From the NCBI RefSeq assembly GCF_000418555.1, contig NZ_ATKM01000001.1:124001-188000 (forward strand): a stretch of 64,000 bases of DNA, given 5' to 3'. Made by a program: the position numbers and the translations under genes. The notes beneath the pieces were generated by a model. The model ran no database searches and was not told where the DNA came from. It was given only the letters and a program-made list of their open reading frames with translations. Origin of the DNA: Pseudomonas sp. P818 (lineage in GTDB: Bacteria; Pseudomonadota; Gammaproteobacteria; Pseudomonadales; Pseudomonadaceae). Numbering within the stretch: the first letter of the stretch is position 1; each line of letters starts with the position of its first letter. Shown here in pieces: positions 7,814 to 16,156 of this stretch.

Positions 7814-10222
7814 ATGCGTCAACCTCGCTGCAAACTGCATAAGCTGACCGCCGCCGTCCAGGCCGCGCTGTTCTGTTCCGGCCTGGCGCTGGCCGTACCG
7901 ATGGCCGCTGCAGCACCAGCGGAGCCTGCCGCGCAGGTGCAGTCATTCGATATCGCCGGCGGCCCATTGGCCGAGGTACTCAACCGCTACGCCAGTGCGG
8001 CCGGCGTCGCCCTGTCGTTCGATTCGGCAGCGCTGCAGGGCCAGATCAGCCAGGGTTTGCAGGGCAGCTACGCGGTGGATGAAGGCTTCGCGCGTCTGTT
8101 GCAGGACAGTGGCCTGCGCGCGGTGCGTCAGGGCGAGGGGGTCTACGGGCTGGAGCGCCAGCCACAGCGGCGTCCGCTCGAAGACGATGTGCTGGAGCTG
8201 GACTCCGTCACGGTCAGCACCCTGCGCAGCGACACCGCGGTGGGTCAGACCAGCCAACGCGTGACCGTCATCGACCGTCAGCAGATCGAACAGCAACTGG
8301 CGCTGAGCAGCGACCCGGGACAGGTGCTGAGCAGCCTGATCCCATCCTATTCACCGAGCCGGCAGAAGATGTCCAACGCTGGTGAAACGCTGCGCGGCCG
8401 TACACCGCAGTTTCTTGTCGACGGTGTGCCGCAGGCCAGCTCGATCCGTAACGACGGACGCAGCAGCTACACCATCGACCTGGCGCAGATCGAACGCATC
8501 GAGGTGATCCATGGTGCCTCGGCCGAGCATGGCGGCGGGGCTACCGGTGGCATCGTCAACTTCATCAGCCGTCGCCCCGAGGGTAATGGCGTCAGCCAGC
8601 ACGCCGGGGTCAGCCTGGAAAGCGATGATCGCTTCAGCAGGGACGGCCTGGGCTACAAGATGAACTACCGGGTCAGCGCGCTACAGGGTGACTGGGAGAC
8701 CCTGTTCGGCGCCACCTGGCAGGAGCGCGGTGCGTTCTACGATGCCAACGACGACCTGGTCGGCATCGCCTACCCCGGCGAGATTCAGGATACCCGCGAC
8801 CATGACCTGATGTTCAAGCTGGGTTACTGGCTCGATGACGTGCAGCACCTGCAGTTCAGCGCCAATCATTACCAGCTCAAGGGCAACAACGATTACGTGC
8901 CGGTACTCGGCAACCGCGCCGCGGGCATCCCCACCACCGCGCGCAAGGGCGACCCGCAGGGCGATCCGGCGTTCAACGAGAACCGGCAATACACCTTCAG
9001 CTACAGCAACCAGGATCTGTACGGCAACGTGCTCGACGTGCAGCTCTATCATCAGCGCTACCGTGGCCAGTTCGGTGCGCTGCTCTCCGGGGCTTTTCAG
9101 GACCCGGACATCGCCCCGGTCGGCACCCTGTGGGAGCAGAGCCGCAGCGACTCGAAAAAGTGGGGCGGCAAGCTGACCCTGCGCCGTCGCGGCATGTTCG
9201 ATGGCCTGCTCGATCTGACCGGAGGCGTCGACCTGATGCGCGACAAGGGCGAACAGGTGCTGGTGCAGACCAACCGCAGCTACGTGCCGCCTTCCACCTA
9301 CGACAACCAGGCCGGCTTCCTCCAGGGCGACTTGCACCTGACCGACAAGCTGACCCTGATGGCCGGCGTGCGCCGCGAGCATTCCGAGCTGGATGTGGAT
9401 GATTTCCGCACCGTCTGGGGCACCAACAACGCGGGCGGCGTGAGCGTGACCGGTGGCAAGGTGTCGTTCGGCAAGACCCTGAGCAACTACGGGTTCACCT
9501 ATCAGGCCAGCGACTGGGCGCAGCTCTATGGCGGCTATTCCGAAGGCTTCGGCATGCCCGATATCGGCCGTGTGCTGCGCGGGCTGGACGAACCGGGGCT
9601 GGACGTGGAAAGCCTGCTGGAGCTGGAGCCGATCATCACCCGTTCGCGTGAAGTGGGCCTGCGCCTGAACTTCGAGCGGGTGGACATGGAGCTGAGCTAC
9701 TACGAGTCCTTCTCCAACCTGGGTGAGCGCCTGTCGGAGGGCGCTGGCGGCAACTACATCGCCAACCGCGAGCGTGTGGAAATCCAGGGTTACGAGCTGA
9801 CCGGCAACTGGCACCTCGACGACCGCCACAGCCTGCGCGGCAGCTATGCCCACAGCCAGGGCAAGTCCGACACCAATGACGACGGCAAGGTGGATACCCG
9901 CCTGACCGGCCTGAACATCGCGCCGGATCAGTACAGCCTGGGCTGGCAGGCCAACTGGAACGACGACTGGTCGAGCTACCTGCAATACAACTACTACGTC
10001 AGCCGCAGCTTCGATGACCCGCGCCTGGAGTTCGACGGCTACGCCCTGCTCTCTGCCAGCGTCAGCCGCCGTCTGCCGCTGGGCAGCCTGTCGCTGGGCA
10101 TCGACAACCTGCTCGACGAGGATTACTTCACCTACTACTCACAATCGGCACGCATCGCCGACGACTACAACTTCAAGGGCCGCGGTCGCACCTTCACCCT
10201 CGGCTACCAGGTGGAGTTCTGA
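7814..10222 (+). CDS. TonB-dependent siderophore receptor with signalling domain
   Basis: An 802-residue outer-membrane receptor. After a long signal peptide (about residues 1-38) comes a secretin/TonB N-terminal (STN) domain at about 43-113 (FDIAGGPLAEVLNRYASAAG), the part that contacts the FecR-like protein. The TonB box region is near 130 (DSVTVSTLR), followed by a plug (LVDGVPQAS, IERIEVIHGAS, GGIVNFISRRPEG) and a 22-strand barrel ending in a C-terminal phenylalanine (YQVEF). ATG 7814 is preceded by an AGGGGAAA ribosome site; the in-frame TTG at 7772 has none. The cognate siderophore is not evident. The plug resembles hydroxamate/citrate-type receptors, but no synthesis gene is near, so uptake of a foreign siderophore is likely. 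Confidence 0.92.
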   Translation: MRQPRCKLHKLTAAVQAALFCSGLALAVPMAAAAPAEPAAQVQSFDIAGGPLAEVLNRYASAAGVALSFDSAALQGQISQGLQGSYAVDEGFARLLQDSGLRAVRQGEGVYGLERQPQRRPLEDDVLELDSVTVSTLRSDTAVGQTSQRVTVIDRQQIEQQLALSSDPGQVLSSLIPSYSPSRQKMSNAGETLRGRTPQFLVDGVPQASSIRNDGRSSYTIDLAQIERIEVIHGASAEHGGGATGGIVNFISRRPEGNGVSQHAGVSLESDDRFSRDGLGYKMNYRVSALQGDWETLFGATWQERGAFYDANDDLVGIAYPGEIQDTRDHDLMFKLGYWLDDVQHLQFSANHYQLKGNNDYVPVLGNRAAGIPTTARKGDPQGDPAFNENRQYTFSYSNQDLYGNVLDVQLYHQRYRGQFGALLSGAFQDPDIAPVGTLWEQSRSDSKKWGGKLTLRRRGMFDGLLDLTGGVDLMRDKGEQVLVQTNRSYVPPSTYDNQAGFLQGDLHLTDKLTLMAGVRREHSELDVDDFRTVWGTNNAGGVSVTGGKVSFGKTLSNYGFTYQASDWAQLYGGYSEGFGMPDIGRVLRGLDEPGLDVESLLELEPIITRSREVGLRLNFERVDMELSYYESFSNLGERLSEGAGGNYIANRERVEIQGYELTGNWHLDDRHSLRGSYAHSQGKSDTNDDGKVDTRLTGLNIAPDQYSLGWQANWNDDWSSYLQYNYYVSRSFDDPRLEFDGYALLSASVSRRLPLGSLSLGIDNLLDEDYFTYYSQSARIADDYNFKGRGRTFTLGYQVEF

Positions 10223-10317
10223 CGCCAGCGTCTGGCCAGGCGCTCAGGTGGCGGTAAATGACACTTATGCGTGGCGGGCTAGTCTTAACAGAACCTTCAA
10301 GCCACAGGAGTTTCGTC

Positions 10318-10533
10318 ATGACCGACCACCACACCTACAAGAAGATCGAGATCGTCGGCTCGTCTCGTACCAGCATCGAGGATGCCATCGAGAACGCCCT
10401 GGCCGAGTGCGCCAAGAGTGTACGCAACATGGACTGGTTCGAGGTGATCGACACGCGCGGGCATATCGAGAATGGCAAGGTCGGTCACTACCAGGTCACG
10501 CTCAAGGTCGGTTTTCGCCTGAGCGGTAGCTGA
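10318..10533 (+). CDS. Dodecin flavin-binding protein
   Basis: A 71-residue protein that fits the dodecin family: YKKIEIVGSSRTSIEDAIENAL, then NMDWFEVIDTRGHI with the flavin-stacking tryptophan, then GHYQVTLKVGFRL. Dodecins form dodecameric shells that store riboflavin or FMN. The ATG at 10318 follows a CAGGAG site; the longer reading from 10258 has no such signal. It is a single gene. Confidence 0.93.
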   Translation: MTDHHTYKKIEIVGSSRTSIEDAIENALAECAKSVRNMDWFEVIDTRGHIENGKVGHYQVTLKVGFRLSGS

Positions 10534-10668
10534 CACAGGCAGACCGCCGGCCAGCCGCTACACTGGCAGGCGCGATATGTGGCGCTGCGCACAGCGACGC
10601 TGGCCGTCGCTGGCGGGGCGCGGCGGGTTCGGGCAAGCTGCCTGGGCTGACTTCAGGGAGGAAATGTC

Positions 10669-11247
10669 ATGTTCAGACTCTTGCTGCTGATGAGCCTGCT
10701 GTCGCTGGCCGGTTGCATCGACAACGAACCGCCGCTGGCCGAGGAGCGCCGCCTGCTGCTCAGCGGTGAAGACTTCGCCAGCTACGAGGCGCCGCAGGAG
10801 GGTCGCTACCAGAAGGTGGTGACCTATGCCACGCGCACGATCGATCTCAGTTTCGAAAGCCGGGGCAGTGACTGGTTCTACCTCTACACCGGCGTCTCGC
10901 TGTATCCGCGCGCCGGCGATGCACTGATGACCAGCTACGCCGAGACCTTCGGTGCATCGTTCGGTCTGCGTGACAGCGGCCTGGTGCAACAGGATCTGCC
11001 GCTGGAAACCAAGCTGGCCAGCCGCGCCAGCCTCAAGCTGCTGACCCAGGACGGTGAGCCGGTAGGCAACCTGTTCTATGTCACGGTCGGCAACAAGTCG
11101 ATGTTCACCATCTTCACCGGGGTGTATTTCGAGCAGGCCGAGGACTTCGAGGCATTCATCGCGCCCAAGCTCCTGGCATTGCGCGAATACCAGCACGACG
11201 ATCCCTTGCTGACCTGGGCGGGCAGAACCCTCGGCTTTGGCGAGTGA
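10669..11247 (+). CDS. Uncharacterised lipoprotein
   Basis: A 192-residue lipoprotein: the signal sequence ends in the lipobox LAGC at residues 13-16. No catalytic motif or known domain was recognised. A GGGAGGAAAT ribosome site supports the ATG. It ends 8 bases before the stop of the convergent nucleoside-recognition gene. Downstream residues are rich in aromatic strand-like segments (WFYLYTGVSLYP, LFYVTVGNKSMFTIFTGVYF), suggesting a beta-sandwich. Confidence 0.7.
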   Translation: MFRLLLLMSLLSLAGCIDNEPPLAEERRLLLSGEDFASYEAPQEGRYQKVVTYATRTIDLSFESRGSDWFYLYTGVSLYPRAGDALMTSYAETFGASFGLRDSGLVQQDLPLETKLASRASLKLLTQDGEPVGNLFYVTVGNKSMFTIFTGVYFEQAEDFEAFIAPKLLALREYQHDDPLLTWAGRTLGFGE

Positions 11248-11254
11248 CAGCTGC

Positions 11255-12484
11255 CTAGCCGAAGAACCAGTAGCACACGGCAATCGCGGCGATGATCCCC
11301 GCCGTATCGGCGACCAGCGCGCAGCCCACTGCATGGCGGGCGCGCTGCAGGCCGACCGCGCCGAAGTACACCGCCAGCACGTAGAAGGTGGTTTCGGTGC
11401 TGCCCTGTACCGTGGCCGCCACCAGCGCCGGGAAGCTGTCGACGCCGAAGTTCTCCATGGTTTCGATCAGCATGGCGCGCGCTGCGCCACCGGAGAAGGG
11501 CTTGATCAGTGCGGTGGGCAGGGCGTCGACGAAGCGTGTATCCCAACCCAGCGCCTCGATCAGCCAGCGGATGCCGTCGAGGCCGAAGTCCAGCGCGCCG
11601 GACGCACGCAGCACGCCGATGGCGCAGAGCATGGCGACCAGATACGGCAGCAGGCTCTTGGCCACGTCGAAACCTTCCTTGGCGCCATCGATGAAGCTCT
11701 CGTACACCGGAACCTTGCGCAGGGCGCCGACCACCAGGAACAGCATGATCAGGCCGAACAGGGTGAGATTGCCGAGCAGCGAGGACAGCGCCGCCAGGGC
11801 CGTCGCGCTCATGCCGGCGAGCAGCGCCATGAACCCGCCCAGCAGCAGTGCGGTAGGAATCAGGTAGGCCAGCACCACCGGGTCCCACAGGCGCAGACGC
11901 TGCATCACCGCCACCGCCAGCAGACCCGCCAGGGTCGAGGCGCTGGTGGCCAGCAGGATGGGCAGGAACACCAGGGTCGGATCCTCGGCGCCTTGCTGCA
12001 CGCGGTACATGAAGATCGACACCGGCAGCAGGGTCAGCGAGGAGGTATTGAGCACGAGGAACAGGATCTGTGCGTTGCTCGCCGTGGTCGCGCTCGGGTT
12101 GAGATCCTGCAGGGCGCGCATGGCCTTGAGACCGATGGGCGTGGCGGCGTTGTCCAGACCCAGGCCGTTGGCGGCGAAGTTCATGCTGATCAGCCCCAGT
12201 GCGGGGTGGCCGCGCGGTACTTCCGGCATCAGGCGGGCGAACAGCGGACCCAGCAGGCGCGCCAGCAAGTCGACCAGTCCGGCTTTTTCGGCGATACGCA
12301 GCAGACCCAGCCATAGCGTCAGCGTGCCGAACAGCACCACCATCAGCTCCACCGACAGCTTGGCCATGGCGAACAGGCTTTCCACCATGGCGCCGAATAC
12401 GGCGGCGTCGCCGCCGATCAGCCAACGCGCCAGGGCTGCGATGGCTCCCAGCAGAAAAAAGCTCAGCCACAGGCCGTTGAGCAT
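11255..12484 (-). CDS. Nucleoside-recognition (SpmA/SpmB-like) membrane protein
   Basis: A 409-residue polytopic inner-membrane protein with two gate-type nucleoside-recognition repeats, equivalent to SpmA and SpmB of Bacillus fused in one chain. The first half carries SMNFAANGLGLDNAATPIGL and the second GGAARAMLIETMENFGVDSF and QGSTETTFYVLAVYFG, both family hallmarks. About ten membrane helices are visible. In non-sporulating bacteria the role is unknown; transport of a nucleoside-like or lipid substrate is the usual suggestion. It is a stand-alone gene. Confidence 0.88.
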   Translation of the reverse strand: MLNGLWLSFFLLGAIAALARWLIGGDAAVFGAMVESLFAMAKLSVELMVVLFGTLTLWLGLLRIAEKAGLVDLLARLLGPLFARLMPEVPRGHPALGLISMNFAANGLGLDNAATPIGLKAMRALQDLNPSATTASNAQILFLVLNTSSLTLLPVSIFMYRVQQGAEDPTLVFLPILLATSASTLAGLLAVAVMQRLRLWDPVVLAYLIPTALLLGGFMALLAGMSATALAALSSLLGNLTLFGLIMLFLVVGALRKVPVYESFIDGAKEGFDVAKSLLPYLVAMLCAIGVLRASGALDFGLDGIRWLIEALGWDTRFVDALPTALIKPFSGGAARAMLIETMENFGVDSFPALVAATVQGSTETTFYVLAVYFGAVGLQRARHAVGCALVADTAGIIAAIAVCYWFFG

Positions 12485-12561
12485 TGCGATCCCCCTTCGG
12501 TATGGCGGGGGATGATAACGCGCCGGCGGTGACTATGGGACAACCGGCAAACTGCCGTCAC

Positions 12562-13023
12562 TCAAAACCAATTGGGGTCGCTGCGCAGCTGTTCCATGAG
12601 CATCTGCTGGACCTCCTCATCCGGGTCGCCCAACCAGCGCAGAGAGGCATGCTCGCTTGGCGCACGGTCTTCCGGCAGGCCGTCCGGCACCTGCACGTAA
12701 AGGGCGTAGGCGTCGTCGTCCTGCCACTCGAAGGCGACATAGGCGCGCTGGTTGAAGCATTTGTGCGCTTCGCATACCTGGCCCACCAGGTAACGATCAC
12801 CGTCAGCTTCCACGGCCTTCATCGGAGTGGACAGGCCGCTGAGGTTTACCAGCCAGTCCGGCAGGCGTTCTTCATCCTTGACCAGATCCTGCCAGGCTTC
12901 GCGGTACTCGGCGTTGCTGCTCAGCAATTCGCCTGGCTGGAAGCTGGCATCGCGGTCGGCGGCCTGAGCCGCCAGGGCGCCGCCCATCAGCAGGGCGGCG
13001 GCAATGGCGTGAATCGACTGCAT
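12562..13023 (-). CDS. Ivy-family C-type lysozyme inhibitor
   Basis: A 153-residue periplasmic protein with a Sec signal peptide (cleavage after AAQAA near residue 22). The CEAHKC loop (C84-C89) corresponds to the CKPHDC inhibitory loop of Ivy, in which the histidine inserts into the lysozyme active site. Ivy proteins protect peptidoglycan against host C-type lysozyme or control endogenous lytic transglycosylases. It is downstream of two small membrane-protein genes in the same direction (10-base gap to the first), so it may share their sigma-54 promoter. Confidence 0.82.
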   Translation of the reverse strand: MQSIHAIAAALLMGGALAAQAADRDASFQPGELLSSNAEYREAWQDLVKDEERLPDWLVNLSGLSTPMKAVEADGDRYLVGQVCEAHKCFNQRAYVAFEWQDDDAYALYVQVPDGLPEDRAPSEHASLRWLGDPDEEVQQMLMEQLRSDPNWF

Positions 13024-13033
13024 TTACGTCTCC

Positions 13034-13198
13034 CTACATGCGTGGGCGGCGGCCCATGACGAACGAAATGATGAACAGCACCAGGAACACCACGAATAGA
13101 ATCTTGGCGATACCTGCAGCGGTGCCGGCGATACCGCCGAAACCCAGTACGGCGGCGATGATGGCGATGATCAGGAAAGTGACTGCCCAACTAAGCAT
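13034..13198 (-). CDS. DUF1328 small membrane protein (YtjA family)
   Basis: A 54-residue protein with two membrane helices and the glycine-rich turn [17 protein letters not shown] typical of DUF1328. It ends in a basic tail, GRRPRM. The ATG at 13198 follows a GGAGAAACACC site. Members are often stress-induced. It lies 19 bases after the 65-residue membrane-protein gene and 10 bases before ivy. Confidence 0.88.
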   Translation of the reverse strand: MLSWAVTFLIIAIIAAVLGFGGIAGTAAGIAKILFVVFLVLFIISFVMGRRPRM

Positions 13199-13217
13199 GG
13201 TGTTTCTCCTCGATGGA

Positions 13218-13415
13218 TCAGTGGGTAATGGCCCAGGCAGGCCAGGGGTCTTGCGCGTTGCTCGGGACCGATGGCTGGGGTGCAGTACCTGTGGGCAACT
13301 CCAGCTCGGCGGTATTGCGGCTGGCGCACAGGGCCTGACCAATCAGCACGACGCTGGCGAGCGTCAGACTGAGTAGAAGCAGCAGGCTGGCAAGTACCAG
13401 AGCAACTATCCACAT
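13218..13415 (-). CDS. Small membrane protein, unknown
   Basis: A 65-residue protein with one strongly hydrophobic N-terminal helix ([20 protein letters not shown] and beyond) and a proline-rich exported or cytoplasmic tail. The ATG at 13415 has a CAGGAG site 7 bases upstream, while the longer reading from 13463 lacks one. It is the first gene after the sigma-54 promoter at 13522-13538. No family was recognised. Confidence 0.65.
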   Translation of the reverse strand: MWIVALVLASLLLLLSLTLASVVLIGQALCASRNTAELELPTGTAPQPSVPSNAQDPWPAWAITH

Positions 13416-13786
13416 GGCGGTTCTCCTGTTGCGCTTGAGGCGGATGGCACTGGGATTTGGCATCCATCTCTTCCTTTTCTTGCATCGTGACCGGCGCCTG
13501 ACCGGTCACCCATCTAAAGCATTGCAGCGCCCGTGCCAGACTTTTGCTTTAAATAAAAACCTTTTAAGTCAAAGGCTTACATTTATCTGATGGCACATTG
13601 TGGCGGGCATCCTGCCCGAATGAGGTTTTCCCGGTCGTGCGTTTTGCCCGACAAACCGCAGGCTGCAGGTCGTTGCGGATGGCCAGAGTGGTCGCCCGTC
13701 GACTGCGCAGTCGGTATACTCGCTGCGCCCGTGTGCCACGCGGGTTCCGCGCCCAGAACAACAACCGCGCCGCGAGTCTCGAGCCG
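13416..13786. other. 371-base intergenic region
   Basis: Divergent region between the small-membrane-protein genes and the thioesterase gene. It holds the sigma-54 promoter (13522-13538, minus strand), an AT-rich tract at about 13541-13590, and a TATACT -10-like hexamer at 13715-13720 for the thioesterase gene. No coding sequence was supported. Confidence 0.6.
13522..13538 (-). promoter_or_regulatory. Sigma-54 (RpoN) promoter
   Basis: On the minus strand the sequence reads TGGCACGGGCGCTGCAA. The invariant GG (-24) and GC (-12) are separated by exactly 10 bases and the TGGCAC element is perfect, so it fits the RpoN consensus with one change (CTGCA for TTGCA). Transcription would start near 13510 and run into the 65-residue membrane protein, DUF1328 and probably ivy. 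AT-rich DNA upstream (13541-13590) could bind IHF. Confidence 0.7.
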
Positions 13787-14191
13787 ATGAACGACTACGA
13801 ACAGGAAGACCCGATTCCCCAGGGTGACCTCGCCCTGCAGATCACTGCGTTGCCGCGCGAGACCAATGGTTTCGGTGATATCTACGGCGGTTGGCTGGTG
13901 TCGCAGATGGACCTCGCCGGCACGGCCATGGCGAGCAAGGTCGCAGGCGGTCGCGTGGCGACCGTGGCCATCGATCGCATGGCCTTTCTGGTGCCGGTGG
14001 CGGTGGGGGCACAGCTATCGTTCTACACCCAGGCGCTGGAGATTGGCCGCAGTTCGATCCAGATGATGGTCGAGGTATGGAGCGACGATCCGCTGTCCAA
14101 TGAATGGCGCAAGGTCACCGAGGCGGTGTTCGTCTTCGTCGCCATCGACGGCAGTGGCCGCACCCGCCCGGTGCCGCCGCGCCGCGGCTGA
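13787..14191 (+). CDS. Acyl-CoA thioesterase (YciA-like hotdog)
   Basis: A 134-residue single-hotdog thioesterase. NGFGDIYGGWLVSQMDLAGTAMA is the conserved helix region in which D and G residues contact the CoA ester, followed by VATVAIDRMAFLVPVAVG. It hydrolyses acyl-CoA in the cytoplasm and is probably housekeeping. ATG 13787 is chosen because homologous residues begin there; the longer frame upstream crosses the promoter. A palindromic terminator follows at 14224. Confidence 0.88.
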   Translation: MNDYEQEDPIPQGDLALQITALPRETNGFGDIYGGWLVSQMDLAGTAMASKVAGGRVATVAIDRMAFLVPVAVGAQLSFYTQALEIGRSSIQMMVEVWSDDPLSNEWRKVTEAVFVFVAIDGSGRTRPVPPRRG

Positions 14192-14223
14192 ACGACAGGG
14201 CGCCGCAGCAGCGAATCGCAGAA

Positions 14224-14255
14224 ATGAAAACGCCGGCTGAAGCCGGCGTTTTCAT
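14224..14255. terminator. Bidirectional terminator
   Basis: A perfect 14-base stem (ATGAAAACGCCGGC and its complement) around a TGAA loop, with T4 on one side and A4 on the other. It serves both the thioesterase gene and the convergent dctP gene. Confidence 0.9.
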
Positions 14256-14267
14256 TTGTCCTGGCGA

Positions 14268-15368
14268 TCAGCCGCGGATGTTGTAGATGTCCTTTTCGTT
14301 GCTTTCCGCGTAGTCATACAGGCGCTGCAGGTAGGCTTTCTGCTGTTCCCAGACCTTGGCAGCAGCCGGGTCGGCCGCGGCACTGGCTTCGACCACTTCG
14401 GCAGCCACTTCCTTCAGGCGGGCCAGGACTTCATCCGGCAGGCGGCGTACTTCCACGCCATCGGCCTTGAGCTGTTCCATGGCTTCCATGTTCTTCGCGT
14501 TGTAGTCGTCGAGCATGTCGCCGTTGACGTCGCGAGCGGCGGCGCGAACGATGGCTTTCAGGTCAGCCGGCAGGGTTTCCCAGGCCTTGAGGTTGACGTC
14601 CAGCTCGAACAGCACGCTCGGCTCCTGCCAGCCCGGGGTGTAGTAGTACTTGGCGGCCTTGTGCAGACCCAGAGCCAGGTCGTTGTACGGGCCGATCCAC
14701 TCGGTGGCGTCGATGGCGCCGGTCTGCATGGCGGTGAAGATCTCACCGGCCGGCATGTTGACCACGGTACCGCCCATCTTGGTCAGTACTTCGCCGCCCA
14801 GGCCCGGGGTACGCATCTTCAGGCCCTTGAAATCGTCGACCGAGTTGATTTCCTTGTTGAACCAGCCGGCGGTCTGCACGCCGGTGTTGCCGCAGGCCAT
14901 CGGCAGCACGCCGAACGGCTTGTACACCTCTTCCCACAGCTGCTGACCGCCGCCGCGATGCAGCCAGGCGTTCATTTCCTGGGCATTCGGGCCGAACGGC
15001 AGGGCGCAGAAGAACTGTGCGGCCGGGACCTTGCCTTTCCAGTAGTAAGGCGCACCGTGGCCCATTTCGGCAGTGCCGCGGGAGACTGCATCGAACACTT
15101 CCAGAGCCGGCACCAGCTCACCAGCGGCGTATACCTTGACCTTCAGGCGGCCGTTGCTCATTTCATCGACCAGCTTGGCGAAGCGTTCGGCCCCCACGCC
15201 GACGCCCGGGAAGTTCTTCGGCCAGGAGGTGACCATCTTCCAGTTGAAGGTTTGGGAACTCGAACCCTCTTGAGGTGCTGCGGCGCTCTTGGCGTCTTCC
15301 TTGCAACCAGCCAGTGCGGTTGCTGCAAGGCCTACGCCCGCTGCGGCGAGTATGTCGCGACGTTTCAT
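14268..15368 (-). CDS. TRAP transporter substrate-binding protein (DctP/TakP type)
   Basis: A 366-residue periplasmic binding protein. The leader MKRRDILAAAG carries a twin-arginine motif and ends in the lipobox LAGC, so it is probably a Tat-exported lipoprotein. The long mature sequence, with FNWKMVTSWPKNFPG at its start and GAIDATEWIGPYNDLALGL in the middle, resembles the TakP subgroup that binds 2-oxo acids rather than C4-dicarboxylates (inference). It is divergent from its permease genes dctQM across a 242-base promoter region. Confidence 0.9.
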   Translation of the reverse strand: MKRRDILAAAGVGLAATALAGCKEDAKSAAAPQEGSSSQTFNWKMVTSWPKNFPGVGVGAERFAKLVDEMSNGRLKVKVYAAGELVPALEVFDAVSRGTAEMGHGAPYYWKGKVPAAQFFCALPFGPNAQEMNAWLHRGGGQQLWEEVYKPFGVLPMACGNTGVQTAGWFNKEINSVDDFKGLKMRTPGLGGEVLTKMGGTVVNMPAGEIFTAMQTGAIDATEWIGPYNDLALGLHKAAKYYYTPGWQEPSVLFELDVNLKAWETLPADLKAIVRAAARDVNGDMLDDYNAKNMEAMEQLKADGVEVRRLPDEVLARLKEVAAEVVEASAAADPAAAKVWEQQKAYLQRLYDYAESNEKDIYNIRG

Positions 15369-15466
15369 GCAATGCTCCTTATTGTTGTATTGGTCTTACC
15401 ACGGGATCGCCGAAGGTAGACCGAGCGTGAATAACATAGGGGGTCGTGACCTACAAGCCTAGCCAA

Positions 15467-15518
15467 TACGACTAAAGTTGTACGGGCATTGCTGCATTAC
15501 CGGTAGCCTGCCTAGAAT
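15467..15518 (+). promoter_or_regulatory. Operator and promoter for the TRAP permease genes
   Basis: TACGACTAAAGTTGTA (15467-15482) is a 16-base near-palindrome (one mismatch). It is followed by TTGCTG (15489-15494), 18 bases, and TAGAAT (15513-15518), a plausible sigma-70 promoter. The palindrome centre lies about 50 bases before the predicted start, a typical activator position. In the 242-base divergent region it could also control dctP. Confidence 0.5.
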
Positions 15519-15610
15519 CGCCGGCCTGCGGCCCACAAGGACGCTGGCGGCGTGATGTGTAGCCAACCGGTTGCTGTCTGTCTCCTACTCATAACGATAA
15601 AGGACTCACT

Positions 15611-16156
15611 ATGTCCGACAAGCCTTCATTTCCCCTTGCTTTGGTAAATCTGATCGATGCGCTCAACACCTGGTTCGGCAAGGCCTGTGCCTGGCTGACG
15701 GTGTTCCTGGTCATCGGCACCGCCATCGTCGTCGTCCTGCGTTACGGTTTCGGTATCGGCGCGACCGCTCTGCAGGAGGCAGTTCTATACGCTCACGCCC
15801 TGGTCTTCATGGGTGCCGCGGCCTGGGTGCTGCTGCGCAACGGCCATGTACGCGTCGACATCTTCTACCAGAAATTCAGCGGCCGCCGTCAGGCGCTGGT
15901 GGAGATTTTCGGTAACCTGCTGTTCCTGCTGCCGGTGGCGCTGTTCCTCGGCTGGGCGAGCTGGGATTACGTCAGCAATTCCTGGTCGACGCTGGAAGCG
16001 TCCAGCGAATCGGGCGGCCTCAAGTTCGTCTACCTGCAGAAGAGCATCATCCTGGTACTGGTCGTCAGCCTGGTACTGCAAGGCATTTCCAACCTGATCA
16101 AGGCGCTCTACATCCTCAGCGGTCGCCTGCCGGCTCCGGAGGTGAAGCATGGCTGA
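15611..16156 (+). CDS. TRAP transporter small permease (DctQ)
   Basis: A 181-residue protein with four membrane helices and the DctQ pattern EAVLYAHALVFMGAAAWVLLRNGHVRVD. It pairs with the 12-helix DctM subunit, whose ATG overlaps its last 8 bases. An AAAGGA site precedes the ATG. Confidence 0.92.
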   Translation: MSDKPSFPLALVNLIDALNTWFGKACAWLTVFLVIGTAIVVVLRYGFGIGATALQEAVLYAHALVFMGAAAWVLLRNGHVRVDIFYQKFSGRRQALVEIFGNLLFLLPVALFLGWASWDYVSNSWSTLEASSESGGLKFVYLQKSIILVLVVSLVLQGISNLIKALYILSGRLPAPEVKHG

